A stretch of DNA of 64,000 nucleotides, from the NCBI GenBank assembly GCA_964369175.1, contig CAYJEM010000002.1:37074-101073 (forward strand), written 5' to 3'. Position 1 is the stretch's first letter; every line of letters begins with the position of its first letter. The notes beneath the pieces were generated by a model. The model saw only the letters and a program-made list of their open reading frames with translations. It was not told the DNA's origin and did no database searches. The DNA comes from Tannockella sp964369175. Lineage in GTDB: Bacteria > Bacillota_I > Bacilli_A > Erysipelotrichales > Coprobacillaceae. The position numbers were made by a program, and so were the translations under genes. This document shows positions 1-8,208 of the stretch, piece after piece.

Positions 1-240
1 GATACGTTTGCTTCTTTCTGGTGGAAAGTAGCTTTGAATATATGAAATCATAAAGATTAATGAACATAATAATACTACAATCTTAATTACATCATATATA
101 AAGAACTGTAAACTTCCTCCTAGTGGTGAAGCAATATCTAACCCTATTGTTGTAAGCAATGAGCCTACTAAATCATTCAACCACTTCATCCCTAAAATTT
201 GAGATTGAATGAAGTCCCAAATCGAACCAATTATTTCCAT
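1..240 (-). CDS. Permease of the ArsP/DUF318 (UPF0718) type, N-terminal part
   Basis: Eighty codons are visible from an ATG at 240; the gene runs off the left edge of the window. The reading frame has no stop and is preceded by AGGGG about 7 bases upstream. The translation begins with an amphipathic segment, followed by a hydrophobic membrane helix around residues 50-68 and then QSYFPPERSKRI. From memory, an early helix followed by a PPER-like motif is typical of the DUF318 permeases that export arsenicals or divalent metals. The gene lies downstream of an ArsR-family regulator on the same strand, with a matching operator in the gap, so regulated metal or metalloid export is the likely role. 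The family call rests on a short N-terminus and on context; the substrate is unknown. Confidence 0.6.
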   Translation of the reverse strand, partial: MEIIGSIWDFIQSQILGMKWLNDLVGSLLTTIGLDIASPLGGSLQFFIYDVIKIVVLLCSLIFMISYIQSYFPPERSKRI

Positions 241-256
241 ATAATTCCCCTTTCTT

Positions 257-276
257 ATATCAAGATTTTTTGATAT
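257..276. promoter_or_regulatory. ArsR-type operator O3 in front of the permease
   Basis: ATATCAA-N6-TTGATAT, a perfect inverted repeat, lies between the regulator stop and the permease ribosome binding site. The same repeat occurs twice around the regulator promoter. ATCAA-N6-TTGAT is the kind of site bound by ArsR/SmtB dimers in Bacillota. Confidence 0.75.
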
Positions 277-289
277 ATACTCCTTTTTT

Positions 290-313
290 AATAGCAACAG
301 TTATGTTGCTATT
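290..313. other. Perfect hairpin over the arsR stop codon
   Basis: AATAGCAACA and TGTTGCTATT pair perfectly around a GTTA loop and include the regulator's stop codon. On the minus (coding) strand the hairpin is followed by A's rather than T's, so it is not a normal terminator in the direction of the operon. It may stabilise or process the message between the regulator and the permease. Confidence 0.5.
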
Positions 314-593
314 GTTGAGTAATTTCTTTTAATAAAGTAATAGCTTTTTGACTTCCGCTATTACATACGCGATAGTTTGTCCACTTACCACTTTGTGAGC
401 TTTTGACAACGCCCGCTTCAATTAATATTTTCATATGATACGATAATGCTGACTGTGCTATTCCTGTGGCATCAATAAGATCACAGGCACACTTTTCACC
501 TTTATTTAATTCTTCTAAGATACGTAATCTTCTTTCATCACAAAATGCTTTAAATACTTTTGCAACTTCATTGTTACTACATTCACAACTCAT
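309..593 (-). CDS. ArsR/SmtB-family metal-sensing repressor
   Basis: A small winged-helix repressor of 94 residues. The core RRLRILEEL...IAQSALSYHMKILIEAGVV is the ArsR HTH. Cys35 and Cys37 lie in KCACDL, the position of the CxC metal-binding box of ArsR itself (E-L-C-V-C-D-L), and an additional C-x-C at residues 3 and 5 resembles CadC-type sensors. This suggests sensing of As(III), Sb(III) or a soft metal such as Cd/Pb; which one cannot be told from the sequence. The ATG at 593 is preferred over the GTG at 602 because GAGG lies 8 bases upstream of it. Three identical operators flank the gene, so it is autoregulated and controls the downstream permease. Confidence 0.88.
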   Translation of the reverse strand: MSCECSNNEVAKVFKAFCDERRLRILEELNKGEKCACDLIDATGIAQSALSYHMKILIEAGVVKSSQSGKWTNYRVCNSGSQKAITLLKEITQQ

Positions 594-605
594 TCCCATC
601 ACCTC

Positions 606-683
606 ACATCAAATCTTTTTGATATGTTAATAATACTAACAGTTCACTCCTTTGTCAATACTCATATCAATTTTTTTTGATAT
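606..683 (-). promoter_or_regulatory. arsR promoter flanked by operators O1 and O2
   Basis: The minus strand reads TTGACA (658-653), 17 bases, TATTAT (635-630), close to the sigma-A consensus. Operator O1 (ACATCAA-N6-TTGATAT, 606-625) sits just downstream of the -10, over the expected transcript start. O2 (ATATCAA-N6-TTGATAT, 664-683) sits just upstream of the -35. This arrangement fits repression by a dimer on each side of the promoter. Confidence 0.8.
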
Positions 684-822
684 ATATTTAGTATATGCAA
701 CTTTATAAGAATTATGCACAATAATATCGAATAATAATACATCAATTTATAATATTTACTAACTAAAAAGCCATTACAATATGGTGATTGGAACCTAATG
801 TCACCGTCTTTTTCCATACAAA

Positions 823-846
823 AAAGCTTAGCATTTGCTAAGCTTT
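823..846 (-). terminator. Terminator of the mannosylglycerate operon
   Basis: AAAGCTTAGCA and TGCTAAGCTTT form an 11-bp stem with a 2-base spacer over the glycerate kinase stop codon, with T's on the minus strand. A second weak repeat (GGTGA...TCACC, 783-805, followed by T's on the plus strand) has no obvious gene to serve. The rest of 684-822 shows nothing recognisable. Confidence 0.8.
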
Positions 847-1972
847 ATTTGTAATTCCATAACTTCATAACATTATTTGTTGTTTGTTCTAATGCTTCTT
901 GACCTTTTACTAGAGCTGTTTGAAGGTCCATCGCTTCATTAACGATAGAGAACATTGCAGTTACACCAATATCATATAAATTGCTAGCTTCGGGAGTTAC
1001 TCTTCCAGCGAGGACGATTACTGGAATATCTAACTCTTTAGCGATATGGGCAATACCTGAAATTGTTTTTCCATCAATTGTTTGACTATCAACACTTCCT
1101 TCTCCGGTAATTATAAGTGATGCACCTGTAGCTTTTTGTTTGAAATCCACTTTATCTAAAATGGTTTTAATTCCACTTTGTAACGGTACTCCTAATATTG
1201 CAAGAGCACCAGAGACTCCGCCAGCAGCACCAGTTCTTGGCATTGATGCTAGATCAACATTAAATTGTTCTTTAACAACATTGCTAAAAGATGTTAAGCT
1301 GTCTTCTAAAAATTCTAGTTGGCCAGGCGTTGCACCTTTTTGTTTTCCAAATACATGGGTTGCACCTTTTGGACCAACAAATGTGTTTTCTACATCACTA
1401 GCAACTTCGATTTTACAACTACCAATATTTGCAAGGGCATTTGAAATGTCCATCGTTTTAACTTGTGCAATTGAATCAACATTACAAGGGAGAACATTAT
1501 TATTTTTATCATAGAAGATTACACCTAGCGCGTGTAACATTCCATACCCACCATCGTTCGTTCCAGATCCGCCTAGACAAACAATGATGTTTTTATTACC
1601 TTGATCAATTGCATCTAAAATCATTTGCCCAAATCCATGTGTTGTCATACGTGTCGGATCACGTTTTTCAACTGGAGTTAAGGCTATTCCGCAACTTTCA
1701 GCTATTTCAATTACAGCTGTATTATTTGCTTGATGATATGTGGCAGACATAACATCATTACCAAATGGATTTTGCACAGCGACACCAACAGGTTGAAGCC
1801 CTAAGGCTTCACCTATTACTTCAGCACTTCCTTCTCCACCATCGGCCATTGGAATTATGATTGTTTCAACTTCCTTGTTATTATTATTTATTGCTCTTTG
1901 AATTGCTAGACATGCATCTTTAGCACTAATGCTTTCTTTAAAAGAATCGCATGCAATGATTATTTTTTCCAT
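845..1972 (-). CDS. glxK: Glycerate kinase (class II, GlxK/GarK type)
   Basis: Phosphorylates D-glycerate with ATP, feeding it into glycolysis; members of this class make 2- or 3-phosphoglycerate and the product cannot be decided here. The protein is 375 residues, normal for the family, with the N-terminal IIIACDSFKESISAKDA, the PMADGGEGS motif and GGSGTNDGGYGMLHALG near residue 120. The reading frame can be opened at a TTG at 1984, but the ATG at 1972 is preferred because it follows the mngB stop by one base (TAA-C-ATG), implying translational coupling. It is the last gene of the operon and would consume the glycerate released by MngB. Confidence 0.93.
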   Translation of the reverse strand: MEKIIIACDSFKESISAKDACLAIQRAINNNNKEVETIIIPMADGGEGSAEVIGEALGLQPVGVAVQNPFGNDVMSATYHQANNTAVIEIAESCGIALTPVEKRDPTRMTTHGFGQMILDAIDQGNKNIIVCLGGSGTNDGGYGMLHALGVIFYDKNNNVLPCNVDSIAQVKTMDISNALANIGSCKIEVASDVENTFVGPKGATHVFGKQKGATPGQLEFLEDSLTSFSNVVKEQFNVDLASMPRTGAAGGVSGALAILGVPLQSGIKTILDKVDFKQKATGASLIITGEGSVDSQTIDGKTISGIAHIAKELDIPVIVLAGRVTPEASNLYDIGVTAMFSIVNEAMDLQTALVKGQEALEQTTNNVMKLWNYK

Positions 1973-1973
1973 G

Positions 1974-4541
1974 TTATTTTTCAATCAAGAATGTTTTTAC
2001 TTGGTTATATTTTATTGCTTTTTCTTCTTGACTTACTTCCTCGTTTAAGTTTATTACACCAAGCACATTTTTATTTACTTCTAGAGTAACATTATTTTTC
2101 GATGTATTAAATACACGATATACTAAATCATTACTATTTTCTGCTTTTTTAAGAACACTTAAGATAATATTCTTATCTGTTTGTTCTATTAATGAGTGTG
2201 AATATGGAACAGTAAAGTCAACATCATTTAATTTCATTGCATTATAAGGCATTTTATTATATGTAACAACTGGAGTAACATATTCTTTATGTCTTCTTGC
2301 AAGAACTGTTTGATCTTTTTCAGTTACCAAGGCAAAATCAAAAGTCATTTTTGTTAATAACTGTTGATCTGGTGTTGGCATTTTGATACCTGAAGGACGA
2401 CCTGGTCGACGCACTAATTCTTCTTTACCTAAGTATCCTGTAGATCTAAATAAAGTAATTGCTAGTGTGTTGTAATTATCACCAATAATTTCAAACTCAC
2501 GAATTGAATTTGTAAGTACTGCGATTGGGCAATCTTTAATTGCTACATATCCAAGCATTGGATAGATTGCATCTGGTCTTTCAGACCACTTTTCTTTTTC
2601 CCATATATCCATTGCATCATCTCTTACTGCTCTTTCAATAATACCAAATTGGTTATCACTAACAGAGAATTTACCTTGCATTGCTGTTGGAATCAATGCA
2701 CGTACACGATGATCTTTAGCTTTGTTATCTAAAGTCATAGACACAGCAATATTTTTACTTCCTTTAGTAAGTGTCACTGTAAAGCTTACATCAACACTTG
2801 AATCAATTACTTTTGCTTTTCTGCTATCTAAGTTAGCTGGTACTTCAAATGTATAAGCAATTGTAGCCGTTGTTGATAATGTAGATTTAACAATTGATGT
2901 TGTTGCTTTTACATCTTTAGATGTAATTACATAGTCATCTAATAATGGTGAATAATCATATCCATCTCCATCATCACTACCATCTTCTAATAATAATACT
3001 GAATCATATGAATCATTTAATTCTTTATCAACAATTGCTAATGTTCCATTTGGGTTTACAGTAATTGTATAGTACTCATTTTCTAATGTTGTATCATTTG
3101 TTGCTGATACACTCATATTAGCGTCACCTTCAATTACAAAGTATGTTTTATATCCCATTGATGGAATTGTATCTTCTACTTCAACTACATATTGTACAAA
3201 TGGATCATAATTTCCATAATGTACAATTTGACGGTCGATTAATCCAGCATCAATTTCTTCTTTTTCTACAATATGGTATGGTACATTGTTACCATTTTCA
3301 TCCTGTAAAACAAAGTTTTTCATTCTTGTAATAATTGTTCCTCTTACAACTGTATTTCTTGTATAAGGAAGTAAGTTGTATGCAACAAATTTATCTAATG
3401 AAATATCTAAAGACATTGCATCAGCTATTTTACGTTTATAGAAATCAATCGTACGATCAACCTTCTCATTTGCTAATTCAAAGCGTGCCATAATTTCTGC
3501 ATGCACTTTATCGCTACAACAACATCCAATTGAATCATGAGCATGATTTTTCATGATTTCTTTCCAGATACTTTCAATCATCCCATGAAAGTATTCAAAT
3601 CCAAGAGTATGAGCAATACTTGCAAGTGGCTCTAAAATATTTGTGATTTTATTTTCAATTACTGTATTGATTGCTTTAATATCCGCTCTTGAAGAGAAAA
3701 TCGAACGGTGTACACGCATATATTTACCATCTAATAATTCTCCATGTAATGTATCATAATCATCTTTCTTTTCTAACTCTTTAAATAATAAATCATAGTT
3801 ACTTAAGAAGAAGTCTTTTTTAGGATAAATATTTTTTAATTGATCCATTACTTCATAAATATCTTTTTGAATAGGCATTTGATCATGTCCGTTTGGAAGC
3901 AACAGGTTTTCACCTGTCGCTCCTCTTTCTAATACAGGCATGTATTTAGAACAACGAACTGCTAATGCTTCTTTTTCAACAGGTAAGTATTTACCAATTG
4001 CATAACCTAAAGGTAAAAGTTGTGTTAGTACTTTTGAACCATCATCACTTGTCCAATAAAATTCGGTATTACTACTTCCCATACGTTCGCTTGTACCACG
4101 CCAGAACATACTACGCTTGATATTAAATCCATTTAATATCATTGGCATTTGTCCTGATTGACCAAATGAATCTGGTAAATATCCAATATCCATGACTGGT
4201 CCAAACTCTTTACAGTCTTTGTGTCCATATAGTAAGTTTCTTACAATTGATTCACCACCAACTACCATTTCATCAGTTTGTGTATACCATGGTCCAATGA
4301 TTAGTTTTCCAGCCTGAACCAATTTTTTTACTCTATCCCTGTTTTCTGGTTTCATTCCAAAATAATCTTCTAGAACTGAAGTTTGTCCATCTAACACATA
4401 GTATGGATAATTTGGATCAGTTTCTAAACGTTCCATAATTTCTTCCATATTGTTTATTAATAATAATTTTGATTCTTCCGCTGTAAAATACCACTCACGA
4501 TCCCAATGCATATGTGGTACAACATGTACTTTATTTGTCAT
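1974..4541 (-). CDS. mngB: Mannosylglycerate hydrolase (GH38 alpha-mannosidase)
   Basis: A GH38 alpha-mannosidase of 855 residues. In MngB enzymes it hydrolyses 2-O-(6-phospho-alpha-mannosyl)-D-glycerate to mannose-6-phosphate and glycerate in the cytoplasm. The N-terminus carries the zinc-site motif HMHWDREW (His10, His12, Asp14), and the nucleophile region GYLPDSFGQSGQMP gives Asp124. A second zinc-ligand region, NGHDQMP, lies near residue 217, and the C-terminal half is the beta-sandwich part of the family. No signal peptide is present. It sits between a fructose-type PTS enzyme II and a glycerate kinase, which is the mannosylglycerate context known from E. coli and argues against a general alpha-mannosidase. 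Confidence 0.9.
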   Translation of the reverse strand: MTNKVHVVPHMHWDREWYFTAEESKLLLINNMEEIMERLETDPNYPYYVLDGQTSVLEDYFGMKPENRDRVKKLVQAGKLIIGPWYTQTDEMVVGGESIVRNLLYGHKDCKEFGPVMDIGYLPDSFGQSGQMPMILNGFNIKRSMFWRGTSERMGSSNTEFYWTSDDGSKVLTQLLPLGYAIGKYLPVEKEALAVRCSKYMPVLERGATGENLLLPNGHDQMPIQKDIYEVMDQLKNIYPKKDFFLSNYDLLFKELEKKDDYDTLHGELLDGKYMRVHRSIFSSRADIKAINTVIENKITNILEPLASIAHTLGFEYFHGMIESIWKEIMKNHAHDSIGCCCSDKVHAEIMARFELANEKVDRTIDFYKRKIADAMSLDISLDKFVAYNLLPYTRNTVVRGTIITRMKNFVLQDENGNNVPYHIVEKEEIDAGLIDRQIVHYGNYDPFVQYVVEVEDTIPSMGYKTYFVIEGDANMSVSATNDTTLENEYYTITVNPNGTLAIVDKELNDSYDSVLLLEDGSDDGDGYDYSPLLDDYVITSKDVKATTSIVKSTLSTTATIAYTFEVPANLDSRKAKVIDSSVDVSFTVTLTKGSKNIAVSMTLDNKAKDHRVRALIPTAMQGKFSVSDNQFGIIERAVRDDAMDIWEKEKWSERPDAIYPMLGYVAIKDCPIAVLTNSIREFEIIGDNYNTLAITLFRSTGYLGKEELVRRPGRPSGIKMPTPDQQLLTKMTFDFALVTEKDQTVLARRHKEYVTPVVTYNKMPYNAMKLNDVDFTVPYSHSLIEQTDKNIILSVLKKAENSNDLVYRVFNTSKNNVTLEVNKNVLGVINLNEEVSQEEKAIKYNQVKTFLIEK

Positions 4542-4567
4542 TTATATCACCTTTTATATCTTAATTT

Positions 4568-6472
4568 TTATTTTGTTGCTAATTTTCTCATTTTTTGTTG
4601 ACGTAATACTACTAATAATACTGCTGAGATAATTGCTCCAAGAACTGCTGCAAAGAACCAAATTGCTGCTCCTACTGCTAAGTTATCTGTTGTCAGTACT
4701 AATGCCGAGAAAATCCCAGCTCCTGGAACATCTAATCCAATGTTTGCAACTGCTACGATAGCACCAGCTACTGCAGAACCTGTACATAATGAAATCATTA
4801 CACGAATTGGGTCAGCCATCATGAATGGGATTGCCCCTTCAGTAATTCCTGCTAAACCAAGTAACCAAGTTGAGTTCCCAACTTCTCTTTCTTCTTCTGT
4901 ATATATATCTTTTTTGATTTTTGTTGCAAATGTTACTGCAAATGCACTAACCATTTTTACTGAAGCAAATACACAATAAGGCATTAATACTCCATCACTT
5001 AATGCAGCAACACAGAATGTATAAGCTGCTTTATTTACTGGTCCACCTAAGTCAAATGAAACCATGATACCAATCATTGCTCCTAAAAGTGCCGCATTTC
5101 CACCTTGAAGTGAAGCTAAGAAGTCAAACATAATATTATTTAACCAAGCAACTGGTCCACCAACAACGAATAATACTAAAGCACCTGTAATTGATACTGA
5201 TAATACTGGGTAAACTACGAAACTAACAAATCCAGCAAGTGTTCCTTTTGCAGGAATATATTTTTTAAGTGCACGAATTAAGTAACCAGCGATAAGACCA
5301 CCTAGCATCCCTACTAAGAATCCACCACCAACGATATTAGCTCCAATACCTGCTGCAAAACCTGCTGCTAAAGCTGGTTTTTCACCAATTGAATAAGCCA
5401 TGTATGCTGATAATACTGGTACCATGATACCAAACACTTGTCCACGGAAAGCATCTAGCATTTTTAACCAATGTGTTGAATCTAATGCACCCCAAACTGT
5501 TGCGTCACCTAAACCAGTTAAGTTACGGTAAATTACGATAAATGCTCCAAGCATCCCTGCTGCAACGATGATAGGTACGATATGACTGATACCTGTAAGT
5601 ACTGATTCTTTAATTTCTTCAGCCAATGATTTTGGTTTGTCATCATATTCTACATAGTCACCAGTTGTTCCATTTTCTGCTTTATCTAAAGCTCTTTGAA
5701 TAATTGCTTTAGCATCTTTTAAAGGTGCTGCAACTCTTGTTTTTTCTGTAGGTAAATGTGCAAAACGTTCTTCTTGTTTTACTGCAACATCTACTGCAAA
5801 GATTGCTGCACATGCATTTTTAAGCATTGCATTTGTATGACGATCTTCGATCCCATTAGCACCTTGCTTTTCAACATATACATTAACACCCATTTCCTTA
5901 CCAGCTTTTACTAACGCTTCAGCTGCCATATACGTATGAGCAATACCAGCAGCACATGCAGTTACCGCTACGATTGATTTGTCAAAAACAACTTCTTCAA
6001 CATTTTCGTCTGTTTCTTTACCATCTAGTCTAGAAACAAAATCAGCACTTGAAGTTGCACCGTATAAATGTTGAGTATAATCAGGATTTGACATTCTTGT
6101 CATCATTTCTGATAATAATTTCATTTGTGTTCCATCTTCATCAACTGCTGGAATCGCAAGTAAGAAAATATATTTTACTTCATTTGATTCCACAACACTT
6201 GGCCAGTCACCAACTGGACTATTAACAGTCATTACTGCAAAGCTTGCTTCATTTACAGCATCAGACTTTCCATGTGGAATTGCAAGTCCTGCATCAATCC
6301 CAGTAGCAGAAATCCCTTCACGATCCATTACTGCTTGATAGAATGCTTCTTTGTCTTTTACTTTCCCTTGTTGATATAGTTTTTCGATTAAAGCTCTAAT
6401 GATATCCTCTCTTGAACTCATGTTACTATTAAGTTCGATTAGATTTTCATTAGTTAAAGTAGATAATTTCGT
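4568..6472 (-). CDS. mngA: PTS EIIABC for 2-O-alpha-mannosyl-D-glycerate, probable ACG start
   Basis: Imports and phosphorylates mannosylglycerate. Numbering from the first ATG (6421), EIIA carries His50 in AIPHGK, EIIB carries Cys156 in TACAAGIAHTYMAAE, and the remainder is a multi-helix fructose-type EIIC (GFAAGIGANIVGGGFLVGMLGG, SFDLGGPVNKAAY, LGLAGITEGAIPF). The ATG at 6421 cuts off the first strand of EIIA. The frame stays open upstream and encodes KLSTLTNENLIELNSN, which is how EIIA domains begin, back to an ACG at 6472-6470. AGGAGG (6485-6480) is exactly 7 bases before that ACG, while no Shine-Dalgarno precedes the ATG. The start is therefore annotated at 6472 (634 codons); the canonical-codon alternative is 6421 (617 codons). 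The gene lies 26 bases upstream of mngB. Confidence 0.9.
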   Translation of the reverse strand, partial: TKLSTLTNENLIELNSNMSSREDIIRALIEKLYQQGKVKDKEAFYQAVMDREGISATGIDAGLAIPHGKSDAVNEASFAVMTVNSPVGDWPSVVESNEVKYIFLLAIPAVDEDGTQMKLLSEMMTRMSNPDYTQHLYGATSSADFVSRLDGKETDENVEEVVFDKSIVAVTACAAGIAHTYMAAEALVKAGKEMGVNVYVEKQGANGIEDRHTNAMLKNACAAIFAVDVAVKQEERFAHLPTEKTRVAAPLKDAKAIIQRALDKAENGTTGDYVEYDDKPKSLAEEIKESVLTGISHIVPIIVAAGMLGAFIVIYRNLTGLGDATVWGALDSTHWLKMLDAFRGQVFGIMVPVLSAYMAYSIGEKPALAAGFAAGIGANIVGGGFLVGMLGGLIAGYLIRALKKYIPAKGTLAGFVSFVVYPVLSVSITGALVLFVVGGPVAWLNNIMFDFLASLQGGNAALLGAMIGIMVSFDLGGPVNKAAYTFCVAALSDGVLMPYCVFASVKMVSAFAVTFATKIKKDIYTEEEREVGNSTWLLGLAGITEGAIPFMMADPIRVMISLCTGSAVAGAIVAVANIGLDVPGAGIFSALVLTTDNLAVGAAIWFFAAVLGAIISAVLLVVLRQQKMRKLATK

Positions 6473-6513
6473 ATAACTTCCTCCTATTTACATAGAAATA
6501 ATATCATAGAAAC

Positions 6514-6527
6514 TGTAACCCATTACA
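6514..6527. promoter_or_regulatory. Candidate operator upstream of mngA
   Basis: TGTAA-N4-TTACA, an exact inverted repeat, lies about 40 bases upstream of the mngA start in the only promoter-bearing gap of the operon. On the minus strand it overlaps a plausible -35 (TTGTAA) upstream of AT-rich -10-like sequences. It may bind the neighbouring RpiR protein; this is inference. Confidence 0.45.
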
Positions 6528-6551
6528 AATACACCATTTATGCACAAAATT

Positions 6552-6591
6552 ACCAAAAAAAAACAGAGTATTGTGTATTTATACACAATAC
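6552..6591 (-). terminator. Terminator of the rpiR gene
   Basis: GTATTGTGTAT and ATACACAATAC (6568-6578 and 6581-6591) form a perfect 11-bp stem whose two-base spacer belongs to the rpiR stop codon. On the minus strand it is followed, five bases later, by a run of about nine T's. Its palindromic form could also bind a protein. Confidence 0.7.
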
Positions 6592-7310
6592 ATCTGCCAA
6601 AATAACTCTACATATTCACGAAGTACAATCATTAGTCCGGTTCTATCAGTAACATCATAGCCATTAACCTTTTGATCTTTCCCACAAAAGTACATTGGAA
6701 TATCTACTAATGCCGCCAATGGATTTTCATAAAAATGCGTAAACGATACAATAAATGCCCCACGTTCTTTTGCTTTATTTGCAAAAGTATTAATTTGTTC
6801 ATTTTGACCACTTGCACTAACAATAACTACTAAATCTTTTTCATCACAATGTGTTAGTCGATACTCAATTTCGTTATATGTATCATATACCCCTACTTTA
6901 TAACCATAACAAGTTAAGCTAGATGCCAGTGTATTACAAGCGTACAATGAATCACCAACACCAATAAAATGTATTGTTTTTGCCGAATGCATCTTTGCAG
7001 CAACATCTTTATATGCATCATAATCTATTAACTCCAATGTTCTAGTAATATTTTGATTAAAAAGTGTGCTTGTTTTAACAATCCCAAAATTTTCCGCATT
7101 AATCAATACCTTTAATTGGGAAAAGCCTTCATATCCTAATTTTCTAGATAATCGCATTATTGCATTGGGGACAGTATATACCTCAGCAGCAATCTTTTGT
7201 ATAGAAATACTACTCAAACTATCACGATGGCTTCTAATATAATCAATTATTGCATCATCAGTGTCATTTAGTTTAAATTCATGCTGTAGTACACGATCTT
7301 CAAAGTTCAT
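6579..7310 (-). CDS. RpiR/MurR-family sugar-phosphate-responsive regulator
   Basis: A protein of 243 residues with an N-terminal HTH_6 domain (about 1-75: SISIQKIAAEVYTVPNAIMRLSRKLGYEGFSQLK) and a C-terminal SIS domain (about 95-235: IHFIGVGDS...LVVIVSASGQNEQ) that binds phosphosugars. It lies immediately upstream of mngA on the same strand, separated by a terminator, so it is the likely regulator of the mannosylglycerate operon with a sugar phosphate such as mannose-6-phosphate as effector. In E. coli the equivalent regulator is a GntR protein, so this is a different regulatory solution. A good AGGAGGGA ribosome binding site precedes the ATG. Confidence 0.88.
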   Translation of the reverse strand: MNFEDRVLQHEFKLNDTDDAIIDYIRSHRDSLSSISIQKIAAEVYTVPNAIMRLSRKLGYEGFSQLKVLINAENFGIVKTSTLFNQNITRTLELIDYDAYKDVAAKMHSAKTIHFIGVGDSLYACNTLASSLTCYGYKVGVYDTYNEIEYRLTHCDEKDLVVIVSASGQNEQINTFANKAKERGAFIVSFTHFYENPLAALVDIPMYFCGKDQKVNGYDVTDRTGLMIVLREYVELFWQMYCV

Positions 7311-7322
7311 ATCTATCCCTCC

Positions 7323-7362
7323 TGTTATCCTAATGATAACATTATTTTCCTTGCAGGGTCAA
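7323..7362 (-). promoter_or_regulatory. rpiR promoter with palindromic operator
   Basis: The minus strand reads TTGACC (7362-7357), 18 bases, TATCAT (7338-7333). The perfect repeat TGTTATC-N5-GATAACA (7323-7341) covers the -10, a position suited to autorepression by the RpiR protein. Which protein binds it is inference. Confidence 0.6.
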
Positions 7363-7379
7363 ATTACTTAAATTAAAAA

Positions 7380-7404
7380 AGTCCACTTTTTATTAAAGTG
7401 AACT
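7380..7404 (-). terminator. Terminator of the uvrB-cca-uvrA-hprK-lgt operon
   Basis: AGTTCACTTT pairs with AAAGTGGACT on the minus strand (one G-T pair) just after the lgt stop, followed by T6. Confidence 0.85.
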
Positions 7405-7410
7405 CTTTAC

Positions 7411-8208
7411 TTATATATTTCTTATTTTTTTAGATTTATAAATACAATAAATAATACCAATAACTCCTGCAATAATAAATACAATTGAAGTGACCTGAGC
7501 CATTCTAAGACCTAAAAAATATAAACTATCTGTACGCATTCCTTCAATAAAGAAACGTGTGATTCCATACCATATAAAATATCCATAAAATTGTACACCT
7601 TGTAATTTAACAAACTTAGAAATCACAAAGTATAATAATATAAATCCTATTAAGTTACAAATTGATTCATATAAAAATGTTGGATGATAATATACACCAC
7701 CGATATACATTCCCTCAATAATAAAATCGGGTAAATATAAACTCTCTAAAAACTGACGACTTACTTCACCACCATGAGCCTCTTGATTCAAGAAATTACC
7801 CCATCTACCAAAAGCTTGTCCAAGTAAAACAGTTGGCATTGCCATATCAGCTACTTCTAAAAAAGGAATATTTTTCTTTTTAAAGAACCAAAACGAAAAT
7901 GCAATTGCTAGTAATACCCCACCTTGAATCGCAAGTCCGCCATCAGTAATTGCAAACATTGCTGCTAAGTTATCTTTATATTGATTATTAAACTCAAAAA
8001 TCACATACCAAATTCTAGCACCCAATATTCCAGTAATTAAAATTCCAAAAAACCAATCCGACAATACTTCTTTATCATATCCCGCTTTTACAAACTTTCT
8101 TTGAGTAAACCAATATGCACATAATGCTCCTGTTAGAATCAATACCGCATACCACTCAATTTTGAGTGGACCTAATTCTAAAAAGGTATTTCTATCAGGA
8201 AATAACAT
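7411..8208 (-). CDS. lgt: Prolipoprotein diacylglyceryl transferase
   Basis: Transfers diacylglycerol from phosphatidylglycerol to the lipobox cysteine of prolipoproteins at the membrane. The protein is 265 residues with about seven hydrophobic helices and the family signature GRWGNFLNQEAHGG near residue 135 (the Arg-Gly-Asn region), plus YHPTFLYE. Its ATG overlaps the hprK stop (TAATG), so the two are translationally coupled. The pair hprK-lgt is a conserved Bacillota arrangement. It is the last gene of the operon. Confidence 0.96.
   Translation of the reverse strand: MLFPDRNTFLELGPLKIEWYAVLILTGALCAYWFTQRKFVKAGYDKEVLSDWFFGILITGILGARIWYVIFEFNNQYKDNLAAMFAITDGGLAIQGGVLLAIAFSFWFFKKKNIPFLEVADMAMPTVLLGQAFGRWGNFLNQEAHGGEVSRQFLESLYLPDFIIEGMYIGGVYYHPTFLYESICNLIGFILLYFVISKFVKLQGVQFYGYFIWYGITRFFIEGMRTDSLYFLGLRMAQVTSIVFIIAGVIGIIYCIYKSKKIRNI

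Noticed and set aside
783..812. Possible plus-strand terminator (GGTGA...TCACC then T's)
   Set aside because: No plus-strand gene lies upstream and the stem is only five bases with a 13-base loop.
1140..1514. Plus-strand open frame of 124 codons opposite the glycerate kinase gene
   Set aside because: It is the mirror of a well-supported gene, has no ribosome binding site and no recognisable domain; most opposite-strand frames in this window behave the same way.
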